A stretch of DNA of 17,794 nt from CAYOFK01 sp964403185 (GCA_964403185.1 CAYOFK010000046.1:1-17794); one strand, 5' to 3'; counted from the first letter of the stretch, positions 8,345-16,221 are shown. Numbers and translations are program-made. Notes: a model not told the origin generated them from the letters alone.

Positions 8345-9028
8345 TCAATTAAACAGCCTGATAGAGATATCTTCTACCTCTGCGTGCTTTGTCCAGGAAC
8401 CGTTCAGATTTGAATGATCCAGAATATTGCCCTTGATATGGGTGACATGCGAATCTGTAAGGAGTTTTGACAGGGAATGCATATTCCATTGGCCATTTTT
8501 TAATATTTTACTCTCAAGAAAAGGGATCCGTACCCCATCGGCCGTACCGTTATCATACCAAAACCAGGCTGAAACAATGGGCCCCTCTGACTGGTCGTCG
8601 GGGTACATTTTTACCCGGACACTCAGCGTGTAGGTTCCTTGCTTGCTGATCCTGATTGAGAAGGGGATCTTGTTTTGGGCCCCATCCTCCGGCAGGCCCC
8701 ATTTGAGTTTTTGGTTCCAGAGATTAAGCGGGCCTGCATCAATTGCATCCGAACTTTTTATCTCACTTTCCATTTCACTCATTTTATTCAGGATTTTCTC
8801 GTATAAAAGCTCAAATTTGTCGGGATGATCTGAATAATAATTTATGGTCTTATCAAAATCCTCAAGCACATAACCGTAGTGTTCGAAAATTTGTCTGTAA
8901 TTGGTCAGGGAATCTTTGCCCGGGTATTTCTTCAGGATGTTAACATTATTCATCAAACCGTCTGTAATATGAATGTCAACGATGATTTGAACCAGGTCGT
9001 CGGGATCAATGGTTTCCTTAAACTGGAT
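8345..9028 (-). CDS. DUF4296 protein with beta-rich C-terminal extension (N-terminus in gap)
   Basis: The 227 visible residues lack the start, which lies in the N run. The first 85 or so (PDDLVQIIVDIHITDGLM, then a helix pair ending in EKILNKMSEME) match DUF4296, a short helical domain found in Bacteroidota lipoproteins of unknown role. The missing part would be about 20-35 residues, expected to hold a lipoprotein signal. After a linker (about 85-105) comes a stretch of about 120 residues with alternating beta pattern (FSIRISKQGTYTLSVRVKMY, ISAWFWYDNG-like, VEDISIRLFN), which looks like a beta-sandwich or carbohydrate-binding-like fold. Typical DUF4296 proteins are shorter and lack this. It lies between the PorP/SprF gene and the amidohydrolase on the same strand. 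Confidence 0.75.
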   Translation of the reverse strand: MQFKETIDPDDLVQIIVDIHITDGLMNNVNILKKYPGKDSLTNYRQIFEHYGYVLEDFDKTINYYSDHPDKFELLYEKILNKMSEMESEIKSSDAIDAGPLNLWNQKLKWGLPEDGAQNKIPFSIRISKQGTYTLSVRVKMYPDDQSEGPIVSAWFWYDNGTADGVRIPFLESKILKNGQWNMHSLSKLLTDSHVTHIKGNILDHSNLNGSWTKHAEVEDISIRLFN

Positions 9029-9128
9029 NNNNNNNNNNNNNNNNNNNNNNNNNNNNNNNNNNNNNNNNNNNNNNNNNNNNNNNNNNNNNNNNNNNNNNNN
9101 NNNNNNNNNNNNNNNNNNNNNNNNNNNN
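9029..9128. other. Assembly gap (100 N)
   Basis: One hundred undetermined bases, the round number used for scaffold gaps of unknown length. It hides the end of the PorP/SprF gene and the start of the DUF4296 gene. Any reading frame drawn across it is artificial, and a further small gene could be missing. Confidence 0.99.
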
Positions 9129-10007
9129 GAACCGGAATCCAATAAGGATCTCATGTGAACCGGAATGGAAATTCCTGATTTGAGAAATGCCAATATCATA
9201 GGCATATCCAAAATAGTATTTCTTATCATGAATATAACCGATCAGAATCGACACTGCGTCCTGTGATCTGTAAGACAAACCCAACCAGGCTGTTTCCTGA
9301 TAAACCACCCTGGCATTAATATCCACTTGCAAAGGGGCGGAAAAAGTTCCTTTTATGATGGCAGAGGGTTCAAACCTGAACTTATCTGAAATATCCAATG
9401 TATAACCGCCGATCAGATAAAAATGCTGTTTAAGCCTGTTCAGGCCATTCTTTTCATCGTAGATCCTGAGATTATTACCAAACAACTGAAATGCAGAAAA
9501 CCCTGCAAACCAATTTTCAGCATAAGCATACAGCCCCAGAGAAGCATCGGGTACCCAGGAGGAATACACGCCTTCCTGCAATGCAGGGTCGTTTTGGTCC
9601 TTTAAGGTGATCTTGGTCCCGTCAATGGAGTTTTGCAGCACTCCAAATGACATTCCCATTGATAAGCGTATATCGTTCTTAATAAGGACATTGTAGGCGT
9701 ATGATCCATAAATTCCGAGCCTGCTGGTTGGTCCGGTGACATCATTGAACAGATAGCCCCCAAAGCCCATCGGCTTGCTGGAATGAGGCCCGTTGATACT
9801 CATGCTTATGGTCTGCGGAGCATCCACGATCCCAACCCACTGGAAGCGGCTGAGTGCATGCACCTCATAATACTTTTTAGTTCCGGCAACCGCCGGATTG
9901 ATCACAAAATCATTAAACATGAATTGTGTGTAATGAGGCAATTGTTGTGAATGCGCCATTGTGCAGAATATGAGCAGAATACCCGATATATAAAACCCTT
10001 TCTTCAT
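9129..10007 (-). CDS. PorP/SprF family T9SS outer-membrane protein (3' end in gap)
   Basis: The 293 visible residues begin with a signal peptide (MKKGFYISGILLIFCTMAHS, cut before QQ). Then comes the family opening LPHYTQFMFNDFVINPAVAGTKKYYEVHALSRFQW, here cited only by its pattern around residues 22-55, followed by alternating strands typical of an outer-membrane beta barrel. The last visible residues, HEILIGFRF, resemble the family C-terminus, so only a few residues are probably lost in the gap. PorP and SprF proteins support export or anchoring of particular T9SS substrates, SprF being needed for SprB. Start ATG 10007 is chosen over the longer frame (10061), which overlaps the upstream gene and hides the signal peptide. 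It starts one base after the stop of the SprB-like gene, so translation is probably coupled. Confidence 0.9.
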
Positions 10008-10008
10008 T

Positions 10009-13000
10009 CTATCTGACGATTGTGACCGGACCGGTAATCGGAGGCATGCCGCGTCCGTCATTTAAAAGTATAACAAAATAGTATGTTCCGTACGGAGCAG
10101 TCTTCCCATTATAGGTACCATCCCATTCAATGCCGTTACCATATCCCCTGGAATAAAACACCCGCTGACCCAAGCGGTTTACAACTTCCACGGTGATATT
10201 GGGGAATAACCAGGCATTATCAATAACCCAGGTGTCATTGTAACCATCGTTATTTGGTGTAAATCCGGAAGGGATCTCAATTTCGTTCAGTATGGTTACG
10301 GCCACAGAATCCATAGCGGTACAGCCTTCGGTTGTGGTGCCAACAACTGTATAGATGATGTCATTCGCAGGTGTGGCAACAACTGATTTTCCGTTTGTTC
10401 CGGACAATCCGGTGGCCGGGGCCCACACATAGGTATTGAAACCGGATGAGGCCGTCAGGGTCACGGAGGTTCCTTTAAAAATGGAAGTATCCTTCCCGGC
10501 ATTGAGTTCAGGAACATCGAACACCACAACCGTAACGGAGTCCACATCGGAACATACACCCTGGGTCACCGTGAGGTAATAAGTTGTTGTCGATGAAGGA
10601 AAAGCATCGGGTACCGGAATGTTAGTGGCGCTCAGTCCGGTTGCCGGCTGCCACAGAAAACCTGATCCGCCGGATCCGTCAAGGGTGGTCTGCCCCCCCG
10701 GGCATATATTCTTATCTTCGCCTGCGTTGGCTGTTACTGTATATGTGCTTTCAAGAAGAATATCCCGGGTGAGTGTGCATGAGTTCTGATCCCGCAATAC
10801 CACCGTATAGCTTCCGGCAAAGAGACTTGTAAAAAGCGGATTGGCTTGCCATGTTGTGCCATTATCAATAGAATATGAATATGATGGTGTGCCGCCACCG
10901 GGGGTAATTGTAATGGAGCCGTCATTTGTAAAACTGTTACAACTGGCTTTGACAGTGTCAATAAGCATGGTGAGCAGGGGAGGTTCGGTTACAATTAAAG
11001 TGCTGCCCGGAACGGTACAACCTCTGTCATCTCTTACGGCAACATCGTAATTGCCTGCCGGCAATCCGGTGAATATGCCGCCGTTACTCACAAATACACT
11101 GCCCCCGTCAACTGAATAAACATAAGGTGGGGTTCCCCCCGAAGTGGAAATGTTGATGCTGCCATCGGCGCCACCAAAACACAGGACAGGAAAAGCAATT
11201 TCTGAATCGATCACCAGTGCGGTGGGTTCGTCAATGGTAAGAGTGCTGCCATTCCGGATACATCCGTTATTATCTCTTACAGAGACATCGTAATTGCCAC
11301 CCGGCAGATTCAGGAAAATTCCACCGTTAGCCACGTAGGTTCCACCCCCGTCAATGGAGTATTCATAAGGCCCCGTGCCGCCCGATGCACTGATGCTTAT
11401 GCTGCCATCATTGAGTCCGTTACATGAAATATCTACAGCCACTTCCGCATCAATTGAAATAGCAGGTGGTTCAAAGATGGTGAGCGTACTCCCTGTCTCT
11501 ATACAGTTATTTACGTCCCTCACGGCAACATCATAGTTGCCGGCAGTCAGGGATGAAAAAATACCTCCGTTATTGATGAAATTTGTGCCCCCATCAATTG
11601 AGAAGCTATATGGTGGTGTTCCGCCGGAAGCCGCAATGGAAATGCCCCCGTCATTCCCGCCCGAACATGTAATACCGGTGGCGTTTTCCGAATCAATGAC
11701 CAGCAGTGGCGGATCACTCACACTCAACGTGCTTCCAAATACCACACAACCATTAACGTCACGGACAGCAACGTCGTAATTTCCCGCAATCAGACCGCTA
11801 AAGTTTCCGCCGTTATCCAGGTAGGTCGTTCCTCCGTCAATGGAATAGGAATAGGGTGAAACTCCGCCGGCAGCCACAACAGATATAGATCCGGAGTTGC
11901 CACCAAAACAGAGATTATCAGTTGCCGCTTCGGAAGTAATGCTTAATGCCAGGGGCTCGTTTATAACCAGGGTGCTTCCGGCTTTATCACAACTGTTCTG
12001 ATCTCTGACCATGACATCATAAATGCCAGGTGCCAGGTTTGTAAAATTTCCGCCGTTATTGAAAAAACTACTTCCCCCATCTATTGAATAGGTGTACGGG
12101 GGAGTTCCTCCGGAAGCTATAATGGTGATTTGCCCGTCATTTGCTCCATTACATGAAATGTCTGTAACCAGCTCAGAAGTAATGGATATGGCCGAAGGTT
12201 CCTGGATGGAAATGGTTGAACCATAAGTATCGCAATTATTGTTATCCCTGACGGCAACATCATAATTCCCGGGTAGCAGGCCAACAAACAATCCGCCGTT
12301 GCCAATAAAGCTGGTACCACCATCAATAGAATATGTATAGGGAGGAGCGCCTCCCGAAACGACAATGGTTATTGTTCCATCATTGCTTCCCGCGCAGCTG
12401 AGGTCTGTACCTGTCTGGGAGTCAATAAGCAGCTGGGGCGGCTCAAGTACAGACAAGGTGCTGCCGGCTTTCTGACAGCCATTATTATCCAGAACGGAAA
12501 TATCGTAATTTCCGGCTGCCAGGCCCGTAAAAATGCCTCCGTTTGGAAGATATGTGCCTCCTCCGTCAATAGAATACTGATAAGGCGGTGTCCCTCCTGA
12601 TACGGTAAGGGTTATTGTTCCGTCAGTCCCTCCAAAACAAGAAACATCTGTTTTTGCCTGAGCATCAAAATTCAGAGGGGTGGGCTGGGTAAGGACGATG
12701 GTGCTTCCGGATGTTTGGCATCCATTGGCATCCTGCACCACTACCGGGTAAGACCCGGCACTAAGATTGGTGAAGGAACCGCCGTTTGCAAAGAAGTTGA
12801 TCCCCCCGTCTATGGAATAAGCATAGGGAGAAATCCCTCCCGACAGGGTGATTAATATGGATCCGTCCGCTCCCCCGTTGCACGAAACAGATGTTGGGGT
12901 TTCCGAGACAATGACCAGGTTTGTGGGTTCTGAAATACCCAGGGTGGACCCCGTCACAGTGCAAGCATTGGCATCCCGTATGGCCACCGGGTAAGAACCG

Positions 13001-14457
13001 GCACCAAGACCGGTAAACAAACCGCCGTTTGCAAAGAAGTTGATCCCGCCATCTATGGAATATTCGTAAGGCGTTGTACCGCCTCCTGCCACAATTGTTA
13101 TGGTCCCGTCCGTTGAACCAAAACAGCTGATGTCGCCGGATGCTTCCGAAACAATGACCAATAAGGCAGGTTCATTTATGATAAGTGTGGAACCGAATGA
13201 TATACAAGCTTTGCTATCCCTGACGGCTATGTCATAGTTTCCGGCGGGCATGCCGGTAAAGATACCACCGTTATTCAAATAGCTTGAACCGCCATCAATG
13301 GAATATTCATAGGGTGGAGTTCCCTGTGAGGCTATTATGGTAATGGTGCCATCGGAACCTCCAAAGCAACTGACATCTGTTTTGATTTCGGAATCCAGGG
13401 ATATGGCTGTTGGTTCCGTAATGGTTTGTGTTCCTCCCAAGGTTATGCACGCATTATTATCTCTTACAGCCACATCGTAATTTCCGGGTCCCAGGCCTGA
13501 AAAAATACCTCCGTTCAGGATGAAATTGACCCCCCCGTCTATGGAATAGGCATAAGGTGGAATGCCTCCCGAGGCAGTGATGGTTACAGTGCCGTCATTT
13601 GCCCCGTTACAGGTAACATTTGTGGAGTTCTCAGTATCGATCTGTAATAAGCCCGGTTCATTTATAACCAAAGTTGAACCCAATGTCACACAACCCTTGT
13701 CGTCTTGTACGGCGATATCGTACGGACCGGCGCCAAGACCGGTGAAAATACCCCCGTTCGGAACATATGTTGTACCTCCGTTAATGGAATACATTATTGG
13801 GGGGGTGCCACCTGTTGTGGTGATGGTGAGTGTCCCGTCTGTTAAACCAAAACAGGTAATGTCTGTTTTGGTTTCAGAAGTGATGATGAGTCCCGGGGGC
13901 TCTGTAATAACCAGGGTGGAACCAGTGACCGTACAACCATTGGCATCCCGGATCACTACAGGATAATTGCCGGGTGAAAGGCCGGTAAAATTTCCGCCGT
14001 TGCTAAAAAATGTGCTGCCCCCATCTGTCGAATATTCATGAGGAAGGCTTCCTCCGGAAGACAGAATGGTAATAGTCCCGTCATTAGCTCCGGAACAGGT
14101 AATGTCTGTGGATGATTCCGAATCAATAACCAGTACCGGGGGCTCACTAATGGTTAGAAAATTACTGTATGCCCCATTTTGGGGTACATCGGAATCCGTT
14201 ACCTGAACCCAATAAGTTGTTCCTGCCGGTAATCCGGAAATGATTGAAAATGTATCGACCCTGGTTTCTGTAAAAAGCGTTGACCATGTATAAGTGTAAG
14301 GAGGCACCCCGCCTGTTACATGCACCGTAATGCTCCCGTCACTTCCTCCATTGCAACCGACATCCTGGATGGTATAGCTCAGGGTCATTTGTGCGAATCC
14401 ACTTTGCGTGAGAAGAAATACAAAAAACACACATATCGAGCGGATGAAGGGTTTCAT
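10009..14457 (-). CDS. Giant SprB-repeat cell-surface protein with T9SS type B sorting domain
   Basis: A 1482-residue secreted protein. Layout: signal peptide 1-23 (MKPFIRSICVFFVFLLTQSG, cut after FAQ); one divergent SprB repeat 24-116; thirteen regular 81-residue repeats 117-1170; one divergent repeat about 1171-1235; two PKD/Ig-like beta domains about 1240-1315 and 1316-1392, each with a Cys pair or single Cys; and a C-terminal gliding-motility/CHU_C sorting domain 1395-1482 (IPSGFTPNNDGYND, VEVVNRLGQRVF, WDGTYNGK, PYGTYYFVI). The sorting domain marks export by the type IX system. SprB of Flavobacterium is the mobile surface adhesin of gliding; this may be an adhesin, but gliding itself is not shown. 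Start ATG 14457 is chosen because it places the signal peptide at the N-terminus; the frame reaches a TTG at 14499. The PorP/SprF gene follows after one base. Confidence 0.93.
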   Translation of the reverse strand: MKPFIRSICVFFVFLLTQSGFAQMTLSYTIQDVGCNGGSDGSITVHVTGGVPPYTYTWSTLFTETRVDTFSIISGLPAGTTYWVQVTDSDVPQNGAYSNFLTISEPPVLVIDSESSTDITCSGANDGTITILSSGGSLPHEYSTDGGSTFFSNGGNFTGLSPGNYPVVIRDANGCTVTGSTLVITEPPGLIITSETKTDITCFGLTDGTLTITTTGGTPPIMYSINGGTTYVPNGGIFTGLGAGPYDIAVQDDKGCVTLGSTLVINEPGLLQIDTENSTNVTCNGANDGTVTITASGGIPPYAYSIDGGVNFILNGGIFSGLGPGNYDVAVRDNNACITLGGTQTITEPTAISLDSEIKTDVSCFGGSDGTITIIASQGTPPYEYSIDGGSSYLNNGGIFTGMPAGNYDIAVRDSKACISFGSTLIINEPALLVIVSEASGDISCFGSTDGTITIVAGGGTTPYEYSIDGGINFFANGGLFTGLGAGSYPVAIRDANACTVTGSTLGISEPTNLVIVSETPTSVSCNGGADGSILITLSGGISPYAYSIDGGINFFANGGSFTNLSAGSYPVVVQDANGCQTSGSTIVLTQPTPLNFDAQAKTDVSCFGGTDGTITLTVSGGTPPYQYSIDGGGTYLPNGGIFTGLAAGNYDISVLDNNGCQKAGSTLSVLEPPQLLIDSQTGTDLSCAGSNDGTITIVVSGGAPPYTYSIDGGTSFIGNGGLFVGLLPGNYDVAVRDNNNCDTYGSTISIQEPSAISITSELVTDISCNGANDGQITIIASGGTPPYTYSIDGGSSFFNNGGNFTNLAPGIYDVMVRDQNSCDKAGSTLVINEPLALSITSEAATDNLCFGGNSGSISVVAAGGVSPYSYSIDGGTTYLDNGGNFSGLIAGNYDVAVRDVNGCVVFGSTLSVSDPPLLVIDSENATGITCSGGNDGGISIAASGGTPPYSFSIDGGTNFINNGGIFSSLTAGNYDVAVRDVNNCIETGSTLTIFEPPAISIDAEVAVDISCNGLNDGSISISASGGTGPYEYSIDGGGTYVANGGIFLNLPGGNYDVSVRDNNGCIRNGSTLTIDEPTALVIDSEIAFPVLCFGGADGSINISTSGGTPPYVYSVDGGSVFVSNGGIFTGLPAGNYDVAVRDDRGCTVPGSTLIVTEPPLLTMLIDTVKASCNSFTNDGSITITPGGGTPSYSYSIDNGTTWQANPLFTSLFAGSYTVVLRDQNSCTLTRDILLESTYTVTANAGEDKNICPGGQTTLDGSGGSGFLWQPATGLSATNIPVPDAFPSSTTTYYLTVTQGVCSDVDSVTVVVFDVPELNAGKDTSIFKGTSVTLTASSGFNTYVWAPATGLSGTNGKSVVATPANDIIYTVVGTTTEGCTAMDSVAVTILNEIEIPSGFTPNNDGYNDTWVIDNAWLFPNITVEVVNRLGQRVFYSRGYGNGIEWDGTYNGKTAPYGTYYFVILLNDGRGMPPITGPVTIVR
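10948..14109 (-). repeat. Thirteen tandem 243-bp repeats (81-residue SprB units)
   Basis: Thirteen in-frame units, twelve of 81 codons and the last of 82, without insertions. Each encodes a pattern of C-x-G-x-x-DG-x-I, GG-(T)PPY-x-YSIDGG, NGG-x-F, AGNYDVAVRD-x-x-x-C, then GSTL-x-I-x-EP. Cys at unit positions 5 and 59 is kept in every unit. Base sequence is mostly diverged between units while protein is conserved, so the array is old, with local exceptions (units 5 and 6). Confidence 0.93.
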
Positions 14458-14592
14458 ATTTGATTTACAAGATCTCTTTTTGATCTGAAAATGCTTCAAG
14501 TATTAAGGGTCTGAACAAAGAATTTGATTAACTGAATGACTGTGAAAGCTTTGATATAGTTGCTTTTAGTGGTAAAAATAGCTGAAACTGAT

Positions 14593-14648
14593 GTGATCTT
14601 CACGAAAAATAGGTGATTTAGATCACTAAATTTTGGTGATTTAGATCA
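14593..14648. promoter_or_regulatory. Tandem FNR/CRP-like palindromes upstream of the SprB-like gene
   Basis: Two copies of GGTGATTTAGATCA (14612-14625 and 14635-14648), 23 bp apart, each contain TGAT-N4-ATCA, the core of FNR/CRP-family operators (TTGAT-N4-ATCAA). A third short palindrome GTGA-TCT-TCAC lies at 14593-14603. They sit about 135-190 bp before the ATG of the SprB-like gene and just after the permease stop. They could instead help end the permease transcript, because the copies can also fold into hairpins followed on the minus strand by CTATTTTT. The remaining intergenic DNA (14458-14592) shows no exact TAnnTTTG promoter. Confidence 0.4.
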
Positions 14649-14659
14649 TCAATTGACTG

Positions 14660-15883
14660 TTATCGTTGCATTGAGAGAAATTTTCTGGTAATGTATCTGA
14701 CCGGGTACTTTGAAGCAAGATACCCAATAGTGAGGACCGTAAGGAAAACGATTACAAAATCTGTAAAAACCATATGCACAGGATAGGCATCAATTACGAA
14801 AGAGCCGCTTCCCTGAAGTTTGATCAATTCAAAAGTTTGCTGTGCCCGGCATACGGCCGTACCAATGAGGAGGCCACTGATGGCGCCGATGCCGGAGATG
14901 AGCCATCCTTCATACAAAAAAATCTTCCTGATGCTTTTCAGGTCGGTTCCCATACTTTGCAGGATGGAAATATCATTTTTCTTTTCGATAATGAGCATTG
15001 TAAGCGAACCAATGACATTAAATGAAGCGACGACCAAAATAAATGAAAGGATTAAAAAGATGGCCCATTTTTCAGTTCTCATGATCTTGTACAGCAATTC
15101 CTCCTGTTCATATCTGTTTTTAACATGAAATTCCTCACCCATGAGACTTTTTATTTGTTTTTGCACAGCGGCCAGGGAGTAGGTGGGGTTAACCTTTATT
15201 TCAATGGCACTTACTTCGCTTGTGTAGTTAACGAGACTGCGTGCAAAATCAATCGGGACGATCAAATATCTTGAGTCGAAATCCTGCTGGATGGCAAAAA
15301 CACCAGAGGGGAATATATAACGCTTGTTGAATGCCTGTTCCGGATTCACACTGATCCGTTCTGTCCGTTTTGGAACGTATACCACTATGGGATTTACAAA
15401 ATTTAATCCAACGGCCAGCTTGATTGCAATGCCCTGACCGATTACGGCATATTCATTATTGCCTTCTTTGAGAACGAACTTGCCGTCAATGATCATGCTG
15501 TCAATGCCACTCATTTTTATGAAATCACTGCTTACACCTTTAATGGTTGCTATGTATTGCTTTTTCCCATACCGGAGCAGTGCGTTTTCCTCAACAACTT
15601 CCGACTGGTAAAGGATGCCTTTAATTTCCCCGAGTTTTTGTACGGATGGCAATTCAGAGGAAAACCGTTTACCCTCCTTAACAGTGATCTTCAGGTCGGG
15701 ATCAAAAGAGTTAAACAAGGACTGCACCAATGAGTCGAAACCATTAAAAACAGACAATACCACAATTAATGCCATGGTTCCTACCGCCACTCCAATAACG
15801 GATATCCCCGAGATGAGGTTGATGGTATTTTGCGATTTTTTTGCAAATAAGTACCTGCGGGCTACATAAAAGGGGAAGTTCAA
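14660..15883 (-). CDS. LolC/LolE-type ABC transporter permease (FtsX/MacB fold)
   Basis: A 407-residue inner-membrane protein with the layout of lipoprotein-releasing permeases. TM1 is at about 20-45 (ISGISVIGVAVGTMALIVVL) and a large periplasmic domain at about 46-270. Three more TM helices lie at about 272-300, 322-346 and 372-392 in the FtsX-like core. With an ATPase partner it would extract lipoproteins from the inner membrane for transfer to the outer membrane. No ATPase gene is in the window; in Bacteroidota it is often encoded elsewhere. The start is TTG 15883: an in-frame TGA lies three codons upstream, and the next ATG is residue 38, inside TM1, while MNFPFYVARRYLF fits the family N-terminus. 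The gene lies downstream of rbfA, as is common in this phylum. Confidence 0.88.
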   Translation of the reverse strand: MNFPFYVARRYLFAKKSQNTINLISGISVIGVAVGTMALIVVLSVFNGFDSLVQSLFNSFDPDLKITVKEGKRFSSELPSVQKLGEIKGILYQSEVVEENALLRYGKKQYIATIKGVSSDFIKMSGIDSMIIDGKFVLKEGNNEYAVIGQGIAIKLAVGLNFVNPIVVYVPKRTERISVNPEQAFNKRYIFPSGVFAIQQDFDSRYLIVPIDFARSLVNYTSEVSAIEIKVNPTYSLAAVQKQIKSLMGEEFHVKNRYEQEELLYKIMRTEKWAIFLILSFILVVASFNVIGSLTMLIIEKKNDISILQSMGTDLKSIRKIFLYEGWLISGIGAISGLLIGTAVCRAQQTFELIKLQGSGSFVIDAYPVHMVFTDFVIVFLTVLTIGYLASKYPVRYITRKFLSMQR

Positions 15884-15909
15884 GTCAATTCAGATTTATT
15901 GGCATGTTA

Positions 15910-16063
15910 AAGTTAAAAACTTCTATGGTAATCATACCATGCGTCGAAAAACTTATCGGACGAATTGGAATCGTCCGACAAATACAGCCTGAGGCGAAGA
16001 CTGAAGTTTAGTAGGATGCAACTGTAGAGCGACTTTCCAGGCCGCTTGCGATCCATGGATCGC
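15910..16063. repeat. Intergenic stretch with four inverted repeats
   Basis: The region between the permease and the tRNA-like gene holds AAGTT-N3-AACTT (15910-15922), ATGGTA-N4-TACCAT (15925-15940), TCGGACGA-N7-TCGTCCGA (15956-15978) and the 16-bp perfect palindrome GCGATCCATGGATCGC (16048-16063). No gene is convincing here. It may be the tail of a non-coding transcript, the permease leader or an interspersed repeat. Confidence 0.6.
15947..15978 (-). terminator. Candidate intrinsic terminator
   Basis: Read on the minus strand, an 8-bp GC-rich perfect stem (TCGGACGA/TCGTCCGA, 7-nt loop) is followed by TAAGTTTTT. It lies about 65 bp before the permease start and could end a transcript from the tRNA-like gene. 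The U tract starts three bases after the stem, so it is not ideal. Confidence 0.4.
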
Positions 16064-16087
16064 TTTGTGATTAATAAAAAAAAGAGA

Positions 16088-16162
16088 GATCTCCGGCGGG
16101 GACTTTAACCTGCACCTACTTGCCTGACTGGCAAGTTGTTCTGTCAATTAAACTACGGAGAC
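16088..16162 (-). tRNA. Degenerate tRNA-Asp(GTC)-like gene
   Basis: A 75-nt cloverleaf-like sequence. The acceptor stem has 7 pairs (GTCTCCG with CGGAGAT, one G-U). The D stem has 4 pairs (GTTT/GAAC). The anticodon stem CTTGC/GCAAG carries the 7-nt loop CAGTCAG, so the anticodon would be GTC (Asp). Several normally invariant bases are wrong: position 33 is A not T, the D loop has one G instead of GG, and the T loop reads TTAAAGT instead of TTCRANT with a mispaired T stem (about one extra C). CCA is not encoded; a run of 8 T on the minus strand follows at 16083-16076. It may be a tRNA pseudogene, an unusual tRNA or a tRNA-derived RNA. A good promoter lies just upstream, which argues that it is transcribed. 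Confidence 0.5.
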
Positions 16163-16190
16163 TCTCAGATTTGTTTTGCAAAAAGTCCGG

Positions 16191-16221
16191 CAAACATACA
16201 ATTATTTTATTGCCTTTACAA
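16191..16221 (-). promoter_or_regulatory. Promoter of the tRNA-like gene
   Basis: On the minus strand TTG (16221-16219), a 20-nt spacer and TATGTTTG (16198-16191) match the Bacteroidota promoter consensus. Transcription would begin near 16184, about 22 nt before the tRNA-like sequence. The -33 part overlaps the end of the methyltransferase gene. Confidence 0.5.

Noticed and set aside
8345..9229. DUF4296 gene extended across the gap to 9229
   Set aside because: The extra N-terminal part is antisense-like sequence from the PorP/SprF gene, joined only through N bases.
9018..10061. Single reading frame for the PorP/SprF gene running through the N block, and a start at 10061
   Set aside because: Translation of N bases has no meaning, and the long start overlaps the SprB-like gene and hides a clear signal peptide at 10007.
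13562..13966. Antisense 134-codon frame in the SprB array
   Set aside because: It is a shadow of the repeats (recurring MPPEAVMVTVPS-like pattern) caused by codon bias of the real frame.
10948..14109. CRISPR array
   Set aside because: The period is 243 bp, repeats are diverged at base level, there are no short identical repeats with spacers, and one frame codes throughout.
15953..16147. 64-codon minus-strand frame
   Set aside because: It starts at TTG inside the tRNA-like gene and runs through palindromes and a candidate terminator; the product has no protein-like pattern.
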